Source: Hippophae tibetana (Eukaryota > Streptophyta > Magnoliopsida > Rosales > Elaeagnaceae). From it: 64,000 bases of DNA. Location of the stretch: positions 3,236,501 through 3,300,500 of the forward strand of contig JAZDXN010000029.1 of assembly GCA_037013495.1 (NCBI GenBank), written 5' to 3'. The translations under genes were made by a program, and so were the position numbers. Numbering within the stretch: position 1 is the first letter of the stretch; each line of letters starts with the position of its first letter. Shown here in pieces: positions 53,275 through 64,000 of this stretch. The notes beneath the pieces were generated by a model. It did no database searches and was not told the DNA's origin. It worked only from the letters and a program-made list of their open reading frames with translations.

Positions 53275-56200
53275 TATCCATAATCTTAGATGACCTGGCT
53301 ATATTAATTCATTACTTGATCCTAAATTCCATCATTTACATCACTTATCGAGCGTTTAAAGTTTTTGTCACAAATTTTACATTTTTGGTTTTATTCTATA
53401 GAGTTGTAATGAAGATGGATGAGCCGACCAAGTGTATGTTTAAAAATAAACTAATGAATAAGAATATATTACAAATAATTTCATGATCCAACTAAAGAAA
53501 TGAGAAGAGAAAAAGAAGAGGAGTGCTACTTTTTATTGTTTTCAATAACTTATTTGAGAAATCGCAGTTGTACCTTGAAACGGTCATAACTTTTGACTCG
53601 TGTGTAAAAACGACTATTATAGTATATCAAACCGAAGGTCGTATCGATATCCATAATCTTAGTTGACCTGGTTATAGAAATTCATTACTTGATCCTAAAT
53701 TCAATCATTTACATCACTTATAGAGGGTTTAAAGTTTTTGTCACGTATTTTACATTTTTGGTTTTATTCTATAGAGTTGTAATGAAGATGGATGAGCCGA
53801 CCAAGTGTATGTTTAATAATAAACTAATAACTAAGAATATAATACAAACAATTTCATGATCCAACTAAAGAAATGAGAAGAGAAAAAGAAGAGGAGTGCT
53901 ACTTTTTATTGTTTTCAATAACATATTTGAGAAATCGGAGTTGTACCTTGAAACGGTCATAACTTTTGACTCGTGTGTAAAAACGAATATTAAAGTATAT
54001 CAAACAGAAGGTCGTATTGATATCCATAATCTTAGCTGACCTTGCTATATAAATTCATTACTTGATCCTAAATTCCATCATTTACATCACTTATCGAGGG
54101 TTTAAAGTTTTTATCACATATTTTACATTTTTGGTTTTATTCTATAGAGTTGTAATGAAGATGGATGAGCCGACCAAGTATATGTTTAAAAATAAACTAA
54201 TGAATAAGAATATATTACAAATAATTTCATGATCCAACTAAAAAAATGAGAAGAGAAAAAGAAGAGTAGTGCTACTTTTTATTGTTTTCAATAACTTATT
54301 TGAGAAATCGGAGTTTTACCTTGAAACGGTCATAACTTTTGACTCGTGTGTAAAAACGACTATTATAGTATATCAAACCGAAGGTCGTATCGATATCCAT
54401 AATCTTAGTTGACCTGGCTATAGAAATTCATTACTTGATCCTAAATTCAATCATTTACATCACTTATCGAGGGTTTAAAGTTTTTGTCACGTATTTTACA
54501 TTTTTGGTTTTATTCTATAGAGTTGTAATGAAGATGGATGAGCCGACCAAGTGTATGTTTAAAAATAAACTAATAACTAAGAATATAATACAAATAATTT
54601 CATGATCCAACTAAAGAAATGAGAAGAGAAAAAGAAGAGGAGTGCTACTTTTTATTGTTTTCAATAACTTATTTGAGAAATCGCAGTTGTACCTTGAAAC
54701 GGTCATAACTTTTGACTCGTGTGTAAAAACGACTATTATAGTATATCAAACCGAAGGTCGTATCGATATCCATAATCTTAGTTGACCTGGCTATAGAAAT
54801 TCATTACTTGATCCTAAATTCAATCATTTACATCACTTATCGAGGGTTTAAAGTTTTTGTCACGTATTTTACATTTTTGGTTTCATTCAATAGAGTTGTA
54901 ATGAAGATAGATGAGTCGACTAAGAGTATGTTTAAAAATATTCTTATGAATCTTAATATAATACAAATAATTTCATGATCCAACAAAATAAATGAGAAGA
55001 GAAAAAGAAGAGGAGTGCTACTTTTTAAAGTTTTCCATAACATATTTGAGAAATAGGAGTTGTACCTTGAAACGGTCATAACTTTTTACTCGTGTGTAAA
55101 AACGAATATTTAAGTATATCAAAGCGAAGGTCGTATTGATATCCATAATCTTAGCTGACCTTGGTATATAAATTCATTACTTGATCCTAAATTCCATCAT
55201 TTACATCACTTATCGAGGGTTTAAAGTTTTTATCACATATTTTACATTTTTGGTTTTATTCTATAGAGTTGTAATGCAGATGGATGAGCCGACCAAGTGT
55301 ATGTTTAAAAATAAACTAATGACTAAGAATATAATACAAATAATTTCATGAAACAATTAAAGAAATGAGAAGAGAAAAAGAAGAGGAGTGCTACTTTTTA
55401 ATGTTTTCCATAACATATTTGAGAAATCAGAGTTGTACCTTGAAACGGTCATAACTTTTGACTCGTGTGTAAAAACGACAATAATAGTATATCAAACCGA
55501 AGCACTTATCGATATCCATAATCTTAGATGACCTGGCTATATTAATTCATTACTTGATCCTAAATTCCATCATTTACATCACTTATCGAGCGTTTAAAGT
55601 TTTTGTCACAAATTTTACATTTTTGTTTTTATTCTATAGAGTTGTAATGAAGATGGATGAGCCGACCAAGTGTATGTTTAAAAATAAACTAATGAATAAG
55701 AATATATTACAAATAATTTCATGATCCAACTAAAGAAATGAGAAGAGAAAAAGAAGAGGAGTGCTACTTTTTATTGTTTTCAATAACTTATTTGAGAAAT
55801 CGCAGTTGTACCTTGAAACGGTCATAACTTTTGACTCGTGTGTAAAAACGACTATTATAGTATATCAAACCGAAGGTCGTATCGATATCCATAATCTTAG
55901 TTGACCTGGTTATAGAAATTCATTACTTGATCCTAAATTCAATCATTTACATCACTTATAGAGGGTTTAAAGTTTTTGTCACGTATTTTACATTTTTGGT
56001 TTTATTCTATAGAGTTGTAATGAAGATGGATGAGCCGACCAAGTGTATGTTTAATAATAAACTAATAACTAAGAATATAATACAAACAATTTCATGATCC
56101 AACTAAAGAAATGAGAAGAGAAAAAGAAGAGGAGTGCTACTTTTTATTGTTTTCAATAACATATTTGAGAAATCGGAGTTGTACCTTGAAACGGTCATAA

Positions 56201-57840
56201 CTTTTGACTCGTGTGTAAAAACGAATATTAAAGTATATCAAACAGAAGGTCGTATTGATATCCATAATCTTAGCTGACCTTGCTATATAAATTCATTACT
56301 TGATCCTAAATTCCATCATTTACATCACTTATCGAGGGTTTAAAGTTTTTATCACATATTTTACATTTTTGGTTTTATTCTATAGAGTTGTAATGAAGAT
56401 GGATGAGCCGACCAAGTATATGTTTAAAAATAAACTAATGAATAAGAATATATTACAAATAATTTCATGATCCAACTAAAGAAATGAGAATAGAAAAAGA
56501 AGAGTAGTGCTACTTTTTATTGTTTTCAATAACTTATTTGAGAAATCGGAGTTTTACCTTGAAACGGTCATAACTTTTGACTCGTGTGTAAAAACGACTA
56601 TTATAGTATATCAAACCGAAGGTCGTATCGATATCCATAATCTTAGTTGACCTGGCTATAGAAATTCATTACTTGATCCTAAATTCAATCATTTACATCA
56701 CTTATCGAGGGTTTAAAGTTTTTGTCACGTATTTTACATTTTTGGTTTTATTCTATAGAGTTGTAATGAAGATGGATGAGCCGACCAAGTGTATGTTTAA
56801 AAATAAACTAATAACTAAGAATATAATACAAATAATTTCATGATCCAACTAAAGAAATGAGAAGAGAAAAAGAAGAGGAGTGCTACTTTTTATTGTTTTC
56901 AATAACTTATTTGAGAAATCGCAGTTGTACCTTGAAACGGTCATAACTTTTGACTCGTGTGTAAAAACGACTATTATAGTATATCAAACCGAAGGTCGTA
57001 TCGATATCCATAATCTTAGTTGACCTGGCTATAGAAATTCATTACTTGATCCTAAATTCAACCATTTACATCACTTATCGAGGGTTTAAAGTTTTTGTCA
57101 CGTATTTTACATTTTTGGTTTCATTCAATAGAGTTGTAATGAAGATAGATGAGTCGACTAAGAGTATGTTTAAAAATATTCTTATGAATCTTAATATAAT
57201 ACAAATAATTTCATGATCCAACAAAATAAATGAGAAGAGAAAAAGAAGAGGAGTGCTACTTTTTAAAGTTTTCCATAACATATTTGAGAAATAGGAGTTG
57301 TACCTTGAAACGGTCATAACTTTTTACTCGTGTGTAAAAACGAATATTTAAGTATATCAAAGCGAAGGTCGTATTGATATCCATAATCTTAGCTGACCTT
57401 GGTATATAAATTCATTACTTGATCCTAAATTCCATCATTTACATCACTTATCGAGGGTTTAAAGTTTTTATCACATATTTTACATTTTTGGTTTTATTCT
57501 ATAGAGTTGTAATGCAGATGGATGAGCCGACCAAGTGTATGTTTAAAAATAAACTAATGACTAAGAATATAATACAAATAATTTCATGAAACAATTAAAG
57601 AAATGAGAAGAGAAAAAGAAGAGGAGTGCTACTTTTTAATGTTTTCCATAACATATTTGAGAAATCAGAGTTGTACCTTGAAACGGTCATAACTTTTGAC
57701 TCGTGTGTAAAAACGACAATAATAGTATATCAAACCGAAGCACTTATCGATATCCATAATCTTAGATGACCTGGCTATATTAATTCATTACTTGATCCTA
57801 AATTCCATCATTTACATCACTTATCGAGCGTTTAAAGTTT
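53275..57840 (+). repeat. six-monomer tandem duplication (2238 bp x 2)
   Basis: About 53275-55600 and 55513-57840 match at offset 2238 (6 x 373), including the marker segment (54906 and 57144) and the rare AAATAGGAGTTG and TTTTTACTCG variants. Only scattered base changes differ. Confidence 0.85.
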
Positions 57841-60800
57841 TTAGCACATATTTTACATTTTTGTTTTTATTCTATAGAGTTGTAATGAAGATGGATGAGC
57901 CGACCAAGTGTATGTTTAAAAATAAACTAATGAATAAGAATATATTACAAATAATTTCATGATCCAACTAAAGAAATGAGAAGAGAAAAAGAAGAGGAGT
58001 GCTACTTTTTATTGTTTTCAATAATTCTTTTAAGAAATCGCAGTTGTACCTTGAAACGGTCATAACTTTTGACTCGTGTGTAAAAACGACTATTATAGTA
58101 TATCAAACCGAAGGTCGTATCGATATCCATAATCTTAGTTGACCTGGCTATAGAAATTCATTACTTGATCCTAAATTCAATCATTTACATCACTTATCGA
58201 GGGTTTAAAGTTTTTGTCACGTATTTTACATTTTTGGTTTCATTCAATAGAGTTGTAATGAAGATAGATGAGTCGACTAAGAGTATGTTTAAAAATATTC
58301 TTATGAATCTTAATATAATACAAATAATTTCATTATCCAACAAAATAAATGAGAAGAGAAAAAGAAGAGGAGTGCTACTTTTTAATGTTTTCCATAACAT
58401 ATTTGAGAAATCAGAGTTGTACCTTGAAACGGTCATAACTTTTGACTCGTGTGTTAAAACAACAATAATAGTATATCAAACCGAAGCACTTATCGATATC
58501 CATAATCTTAGATGACCTGGCTATATTAATTCATTACTTGATCCTAAATTCCATCATTTACATCACTTATCGAGCGTTTAAAGTTTTTATCACATATTTT
58601 ACATTTTTGGTTTTATTCTATAGAGTTGTAATGAAGATGGATGAGCCGACCAAGTGTATGTTTAAAAATAAACTAATGAATAAGAATATATTACAAATAA
58701 TTTCATGATCCAACAAAAGAAATGAGAAGATAAAAAGAAGAGGAGTGCTACTTTTTATTGTTTTCAATAATTTTTTTAAGAAATCGCAGTTGTACCTTGA
58801 AACGGTCATAACTATTGACTCGTGTGTAAAAACGACTATTATAGTATATCAAACCGAAGGTCGTATCGATATCCATAATCTTAGCTGACCTGGCTATAGA
58901 AGTTCATTACTTGATCCTAAATTCTATCATTTACATCACTTATCGAGGGTTTAAAGTTTTTATCACATATTTTACATTTTTGGTTTTATTCTATAGAGTT
59001 GTAATGCAGATGGATGAGCCGACCAAGTGTATGTTTAAAAATAAACTAATGACTAAGAATATAATACAAATAATTTCATGAAACAATTAAAGAAATGAGA
59101 AGAGAAAAAGAAGAGGAGTGCTACTTTTTAATGTTTTCCATAACATATTTTAGAAATCGCAGTTGTACCTTGAAAAGGACATAACTTTTGACTCCTGTGT
59201 AAAAACGACTATTATAGTATATCAAACCGAAGGTCATATCGATATCCATAATCTTAGCTGACCTGGCTATATAAATACATTACTTGATCCTAAATTCCAT
59301 CATTTACATCAGTTATCGAGGGTTTAAAGTTTTTATCACATATTTTACATTTTTGGTTTTATTCTATAGAGTTGTAATGAAGATGGATTAGCAGAACAAG
59401 TATATGTTTAAAAATAAACTAATGACTAAGAATATAATACAAATAATTTCATGACACAATTAAAGAAATGAGAAGAGAAAAAGAAGAGGAGTGCTACTTT
59501 TTAATGTTTTCCATAACATATTTGAGAAATCAGAGTTGTACCTTGAAACGGTCATAACTTTTGACTCGTGTGTAAAAACGACAATAATAGTATATCAAAC
59601 CGAAGCTCTTATGGATATCCATAATCTTAGATGACCTGGCTATATTAATTCATTACTTGATCCTAAATTCCATCATTTACATCACTTATCGAGGGTTTAA
59701 AGTTTTTATCACATATTTTACATTTTTGGTTTTATTCTATAGAGTTGTAATGAAGATGGATGAGCCGAAGAAGTGTATGTTTAAAAATAAACTAATGAAT
59801 AAAAATATATTACAAATAATTTCATGATCCAACTAAAGAAATGAGAAGAGAAAAAGAAGAGGAGTGCTACTTTTTATTGTTTTCAATAATTCTTTTAAGA
59901 AATCGCAGTTGTACCTTGAAACGGTCATAACTTTTGACTCGTGTGTAAAAACGACTATTATAGTATATCAAACCGAAGGTCGTATCGATATCCATAATCT
60001 TAGATGACCTGGCTATATTAATTCATTACTTGATCCTAAATTCCATCATTTACATCACTTATCGAGCGTTTAAAGTTTTTGTCACAAATTTTACATTTTT
60101 GGTTTTATTCTATAGAGTTGTAATGAAGATGGATGAGCCGACCAAGTGTATGTTTAAAAATAAACTAATGAATAAGAATATATTACAAATAATTTCATGA
60201 TCCAACTAAAGAAATGAGAAGAGAAAAAGAAGAGGAGTGCTACTTTTTATTGTTTTCAATAACTTATTTGAGAAATCGCAGTTGTACCTTGAAACGGTCA
60301 TAACTTTTGACTCGTGTGTAAAAACGACTATTATAGTATATCAAACCGAAGGTCGTATCGATATCCACAATCTTAGTTGACCTGGTTATAGAAATTCATT
60401 ACTTGATCCTAAATTCAATCATTTACATCACTTATAGAGGGTTTAAAGTTTTTGTCACGTATTTTACATTTTTGGTTTTATTCTATAGAGTTGTAATGAA
60501 GATGGATGAGCCGACCAAGTGTATGTTTAATAATAAACTAATAACTAAGAATATAATACAAACAATTTCATGATCCAACTAAAGAAATGAGAAGAGAAAA
60601 AGAAGAGTAGTGCTACTTTTTATTGTTTTCAATAACTTATTTGAGAAATCGGAGTTTTACCTTGAAACGGTCATAACTTTTGACTCGTGTGTAAAAACGA
60701 ATATTAAAGTATATCAAACAGAAGGTCGTATTGATATCCATAATCTTAGCTGACCTTGCTATATAAATTCATTACTTGATCCTAAATTCCATCATTTACA

Positions 60801-63800
60801 TCACTTATCGAGGGTTTAAAGTTTTTATCACATATTTTACATTTTTGGTTTTATTCTATAGAGTTGTAATGAAGATGGATGAGCCGACCAAGTATATGTT
60901 TAGAAATAAACTAATGAATAAGAATATATTACAAATAATTTCATGATCCAACTAAAGAAATGAGAAGAGAAAAAGAAGAGTAGTGCTACTTTTTATTGTT
61001 TTCAATAACTTATTTGAGAAATCGGAGTTTTACCTTGAAACGGTCATAACTTTTGACTCGTGTGTAAAAACGACTATTATAGTATATCAAACCGAAGGTC
61101 GTATCGATATCCATAATCTTAGTTGACCTGGCTATAGAAATTCATTACTTGATCCTAAATTCAATCATTTACATCACTTATCGAGGGTTTAAAGTTTTTG
61201 TCACGTATTTTACATTTTTGGTTTTATTCTATAGAGTTGTAATGAAGATGGATGAGCCGACCAAGTCTATGTTTAAAAATAAACTAATAACTAAGAATAT
61301 AATACAAATAATTTCATGATCCAACTAAAGAAATGAGAAGAGAAAAAGAAGAGGAGTGCTACTTTTTATTGTTTTCAATAACTTATTTGAGAAATCGCAG
61401 TTCTACCTTGAAACGGTCATAACTTTTGACTCGTGTGTAAAAACGACTATTATAGTATATCAAACCGAAGGTCGTATCGATATCCATAATCTTAGTTGAC
61501 CTGGCTATAGAAATTCATTACTTGATCCTAAATTCAATCATTTACATCACTTATCGAGGGTTTAAAGTTTTTGTCACGTATTTTACATTTTTGGTTTCAT
61601 TCAATAGAGTTGTAATGAAGATAGATGAGTCGACTAAGAGTATGTTTAAAAATATTCTTATGAATCTTAATATAATACAAATAATTTCATGATCCAACAA
61701 AATAAATGAGAAGAGAAAAAGAAGAGGAGTGCTACTTTTTAAAGTTTTCCATAACATATTTGAGAAATAGGAGTTGTACCTTGAAACGGTCATAACGTTT
61801 TACTCGTGTGTAAAAACGAATATTTAAGTATATCAAAGCGAAGGTCGTATTGATATCCATAATCTTAGCTGACCTTGGTATATAAATTCATTACTTGATC
61901 CTAAATTCCATCATTTACATCACTTATCGAGGGTTTAAAGTGTTTATCACATATTTTACATTTTTGGTTTTATTCTATAGAGTTGTAATGAAGATGGATG
62001 AGCCGACCAAGTGTATGTTTAAAAATAAACTAATGAATAAGAATATATTACAAATAATTTCATGATCCAACTAAAGAAATGAGAAGAGAAAAAGAAGAGT
62101 AGTGCTACTTTTTATTTTTTTCAATAACTTATTTGAGAAATCGGAGTTGTACCTTGAAACGGTCATAACTTTTGACTCGTGTGCAAAAACGACTATTATA
62201 GTATATCAAACCAAAGGTCGTATCGATATCCATAATCTTAGTTGACCTGGCTATAGAAATTCATTACTTGATCCTAAATTCAATCATTTACATCACTTAT
62301 CGAGGGTTTAAAGTTTTTGTCACGTATTTTACATTTTTGGTTTTATTCTATAGAGTTGTAATGAAGATGGATGAGCCGACCAAGTGTATGTTTAAAAATA
62401 AACTAATGACTAAGAAGATAATACAAATAATTTCATGAAACAATTAAAGAAATGAGAAGAGAAAAAGAAGAGGAGTGCTACTTTTTAATGTTTTCCATAA
62501 CATATTTGAGAAATCAGAGTTGTACCTTGAAACGGTCATAACTTTTGACTCGTGTGTAAAAACGACAATAATAGTATATCAAACCGAAGCACTTATCGAT
62601 ATCCATAATCTTAGATGACCTGGCTATATTAATTCATTACTTGATCCTAAATTCCATCATTTACATCACTTATCGAGCGTTTAAAGTTTTTAGCACACAT
62701 TTTACATTTTTGTTTTTATTCTATAGAGTTGTAATGAAGATGGATGAGCCGACCAAGTGTATGTTTAAAAATAAACTAATGAATAAGAATATATTACAAA
62801 TAATTTCATGATCCAACTAAAGAAATGAGAAGAGAAAAAGAAGAGGAGTGCTACTTTTTATTGTTTTCAATTATTCTTTTAATTAATCGCAGTTGTACCT
62901 TGAAACGGTCATAACTTTTGACTCGTGTGTAAAAACGACTATTATAGTATATCAAACCGAAGGTCGTATCGATATCCATAATCTTAGTTGACCTGGCTAT
63001 AGAAATTCATTACTTGATCCTAAATTCAATCATTTACATCACTTATCGAGGGTTTAAAGTTTTTGTCACGTATTTTACATTTTTGGTTTCATTCAATAGA
63101 GTTGTAATGAAGATAGATGAGTCGACTAAGAGTATGTTTAAAAATATTCTTATGAATCTTAATATAATACAAATAATTTCATTATCCAACAAAATAAATG
63201 AGAAGAGAAAAAGAAGAGGAGTGCTACTTTTTAATGTTTTCCATAACATATTTGAGAAATCAGAGTTGTACCTTGAAACGGTCATAACTTTTGACTCGTG
63301 TGTTAAAACAACAATAATAGTATATCAAACCGAAGCACTTATCGATATCCATAATCTTAGATGACCTGGCTATATTAATTCATTACTTGATCCTAAATTC
63401 CATCATTTACATCACTTATCGAGCGTTTAAAGTTTTTATCACATATTTTACATTTTTGGTTTTATTCTATAGAGTTGTAATGAAGATGGATGAGCCGACC
63501 AAGTGTATGTTTAAAAATAAACTAATGAATAAGAATATATTACAAATAATTTCATGATCCAACAAAAGAAATGAGAAGATAAAAAGAAGAGGAGTGCTAC
63601 TTTTTATTGTTTTCAATAATTTTTTTAAGAAATCGCAGTTGTACCTTGAAACGGTCATAACTATTGACTCGTGTGTAAAAACGACTATTATAGTATATCA
63701 AACCGAAGGTCGTATCGATATCCATAATCTTAGCTGACCTGGCTATAGAAATTCATTACTTGATCCTAAATTCTATCATTTACATCACTTATCGAGGGTT

Positions 63801-64000
63801 TAAAGTTTTTATCACATATTTTACATTTTTGGTTTTATTCTATAGAGTTGTAATGCAGATGGATGAGCCGACCAAGTGTAAGTTTAAAAATAAACTAATG
63901 ACTAAGAATATAATACAAATAATTTCATGAAACAATTAAAGAAATGAGAAGAGAAAAAGAAGAGGAGTGCTACTTTTTAATGTTTTCCATAACATATTTT
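57530..64000 (+). repeat. thirteen-monomer duplication (4849 bp offset), cut by window end
   Basis: 57530-59150 repeats at 62380-64000 with offset 4849 (13 x 373). Shared variants include TTTTTAGCACA, GTGTTAAAACAACAATAATA, AATAATTTTTTTAAG and CATAACTATTGACTC. The right copy runs off the window. Confidence 0.85.

Larger units (their letters stand above)
13261..64000 (+). repeat. 373-bp satellite array, 136 complete monomers plus 35 bp
   Basis: Every monomer start (AGTGCTACTTTTTA) that I checked falls 373 bp after the one before, apart from a few small indels: 13261, 13634, 14008, 14381, 14754, 15127, 15500, 15873, 16246, 16619, and at the far end 63593 and 63966. All copies have one orientation. 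The monomer is AT-rich and has fixed landmarks: GGTCATAACTTTTGACTCG, ATCGATATCC (overlapping ClaI and EcoRV sites), TTACTTGATCCTAA, GAGGGTTTAAAG, TTCTATAGAGTTGTAAT, GAGCCGACCAAG, and a purine tract at its end. 373 bp is about twice a plant nucleosome repeat. I see no internal half-length repeat. The array contains no gene; small frames of 63, 80, 90 and 116 codons recur only because the monomers recur. I cannot match it to a named satellite. Confidence 0.98.

Noticed and set aside
13365-63658. Recurring frames of 63, 77, 80, 90 and 116 codons in the satellite
   Set aside because: They repeat because the monomers repeat, change or vanish with single variants, and have no domain or codon signal.
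13261-64000. CRISPR-like array
   Set aside because: Period is 373 bp with no alternation of short repeats and unique spacers; the context is a plant satellite.

Overview
This window is plant nuclear heterochromatin with no host protein-coding gene that I can support. It has two parts: a nearly complete Athila-type Ty3/gypsy LTR retrotransposon on the minus strand (1-13260, its left LTR cut by the window edge), and a tandem satellite array with a 373-bp monomer that fills everything from 13261 to 64000. The plant assignment rests on the Athila-type gag-pol, the tRNA-Asp primer-binding site, the LTR layout and the AT-rich satellite. I cannot name the species. A centromeric, pericentromeric or subtelomeric position is likely but not shown by the sequence.

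The retrotransposon, read on the minus strand, runs: 5' LTR (13260-11146), primer-binding site (11139-11122), a long A-rich leader with two paired hairpins, a first gag ORF (10226-8889), a short spacer with a 41-base A run, a second and paralogous gag fused in frame to protease, reverse transcriptase, RNase H and integrase (8529-3358), about 1.9 kb without an env-like frame, a polypurine tract (1474-1463), and the 3' LTR (1462 to beyond the window). It looks whole; I saw no breaks in the coding frames. The two LTR copies match at every base I compared over 1462 bp, so the insertion is very recent. The most unusual property is the double gag: each gag-bearing ORF is followed by the same conserved post-coding motif and hairpin.

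The LTR carries a strong plant TATA box, three TGACGTCA-like bZIP sites about one helical turn apart, a G-box, and a very CpG-rich patch with a 32-bp tandem repeat inside an otherwise AT-rich LTR.

The satellite holds 136 complete monomers plus 35 bp, all in one orientation. Length is almost perfectly conserved: marker monomers are spaced at exact multiples of 373 bp once a handful of small indels are counted. Recent growth of the array is visible as tandem or near-tandem duplications of 3, 5, 6, 7, 13, 15 and 16 monomers. The stretch nearest the retrotransposon (about 13.3-22.6 kb) shows no long duplication. One stretch (about 43.6-44.48 kb) has a cluster of one-base homopolymer differences that looks like residual sequencing error.
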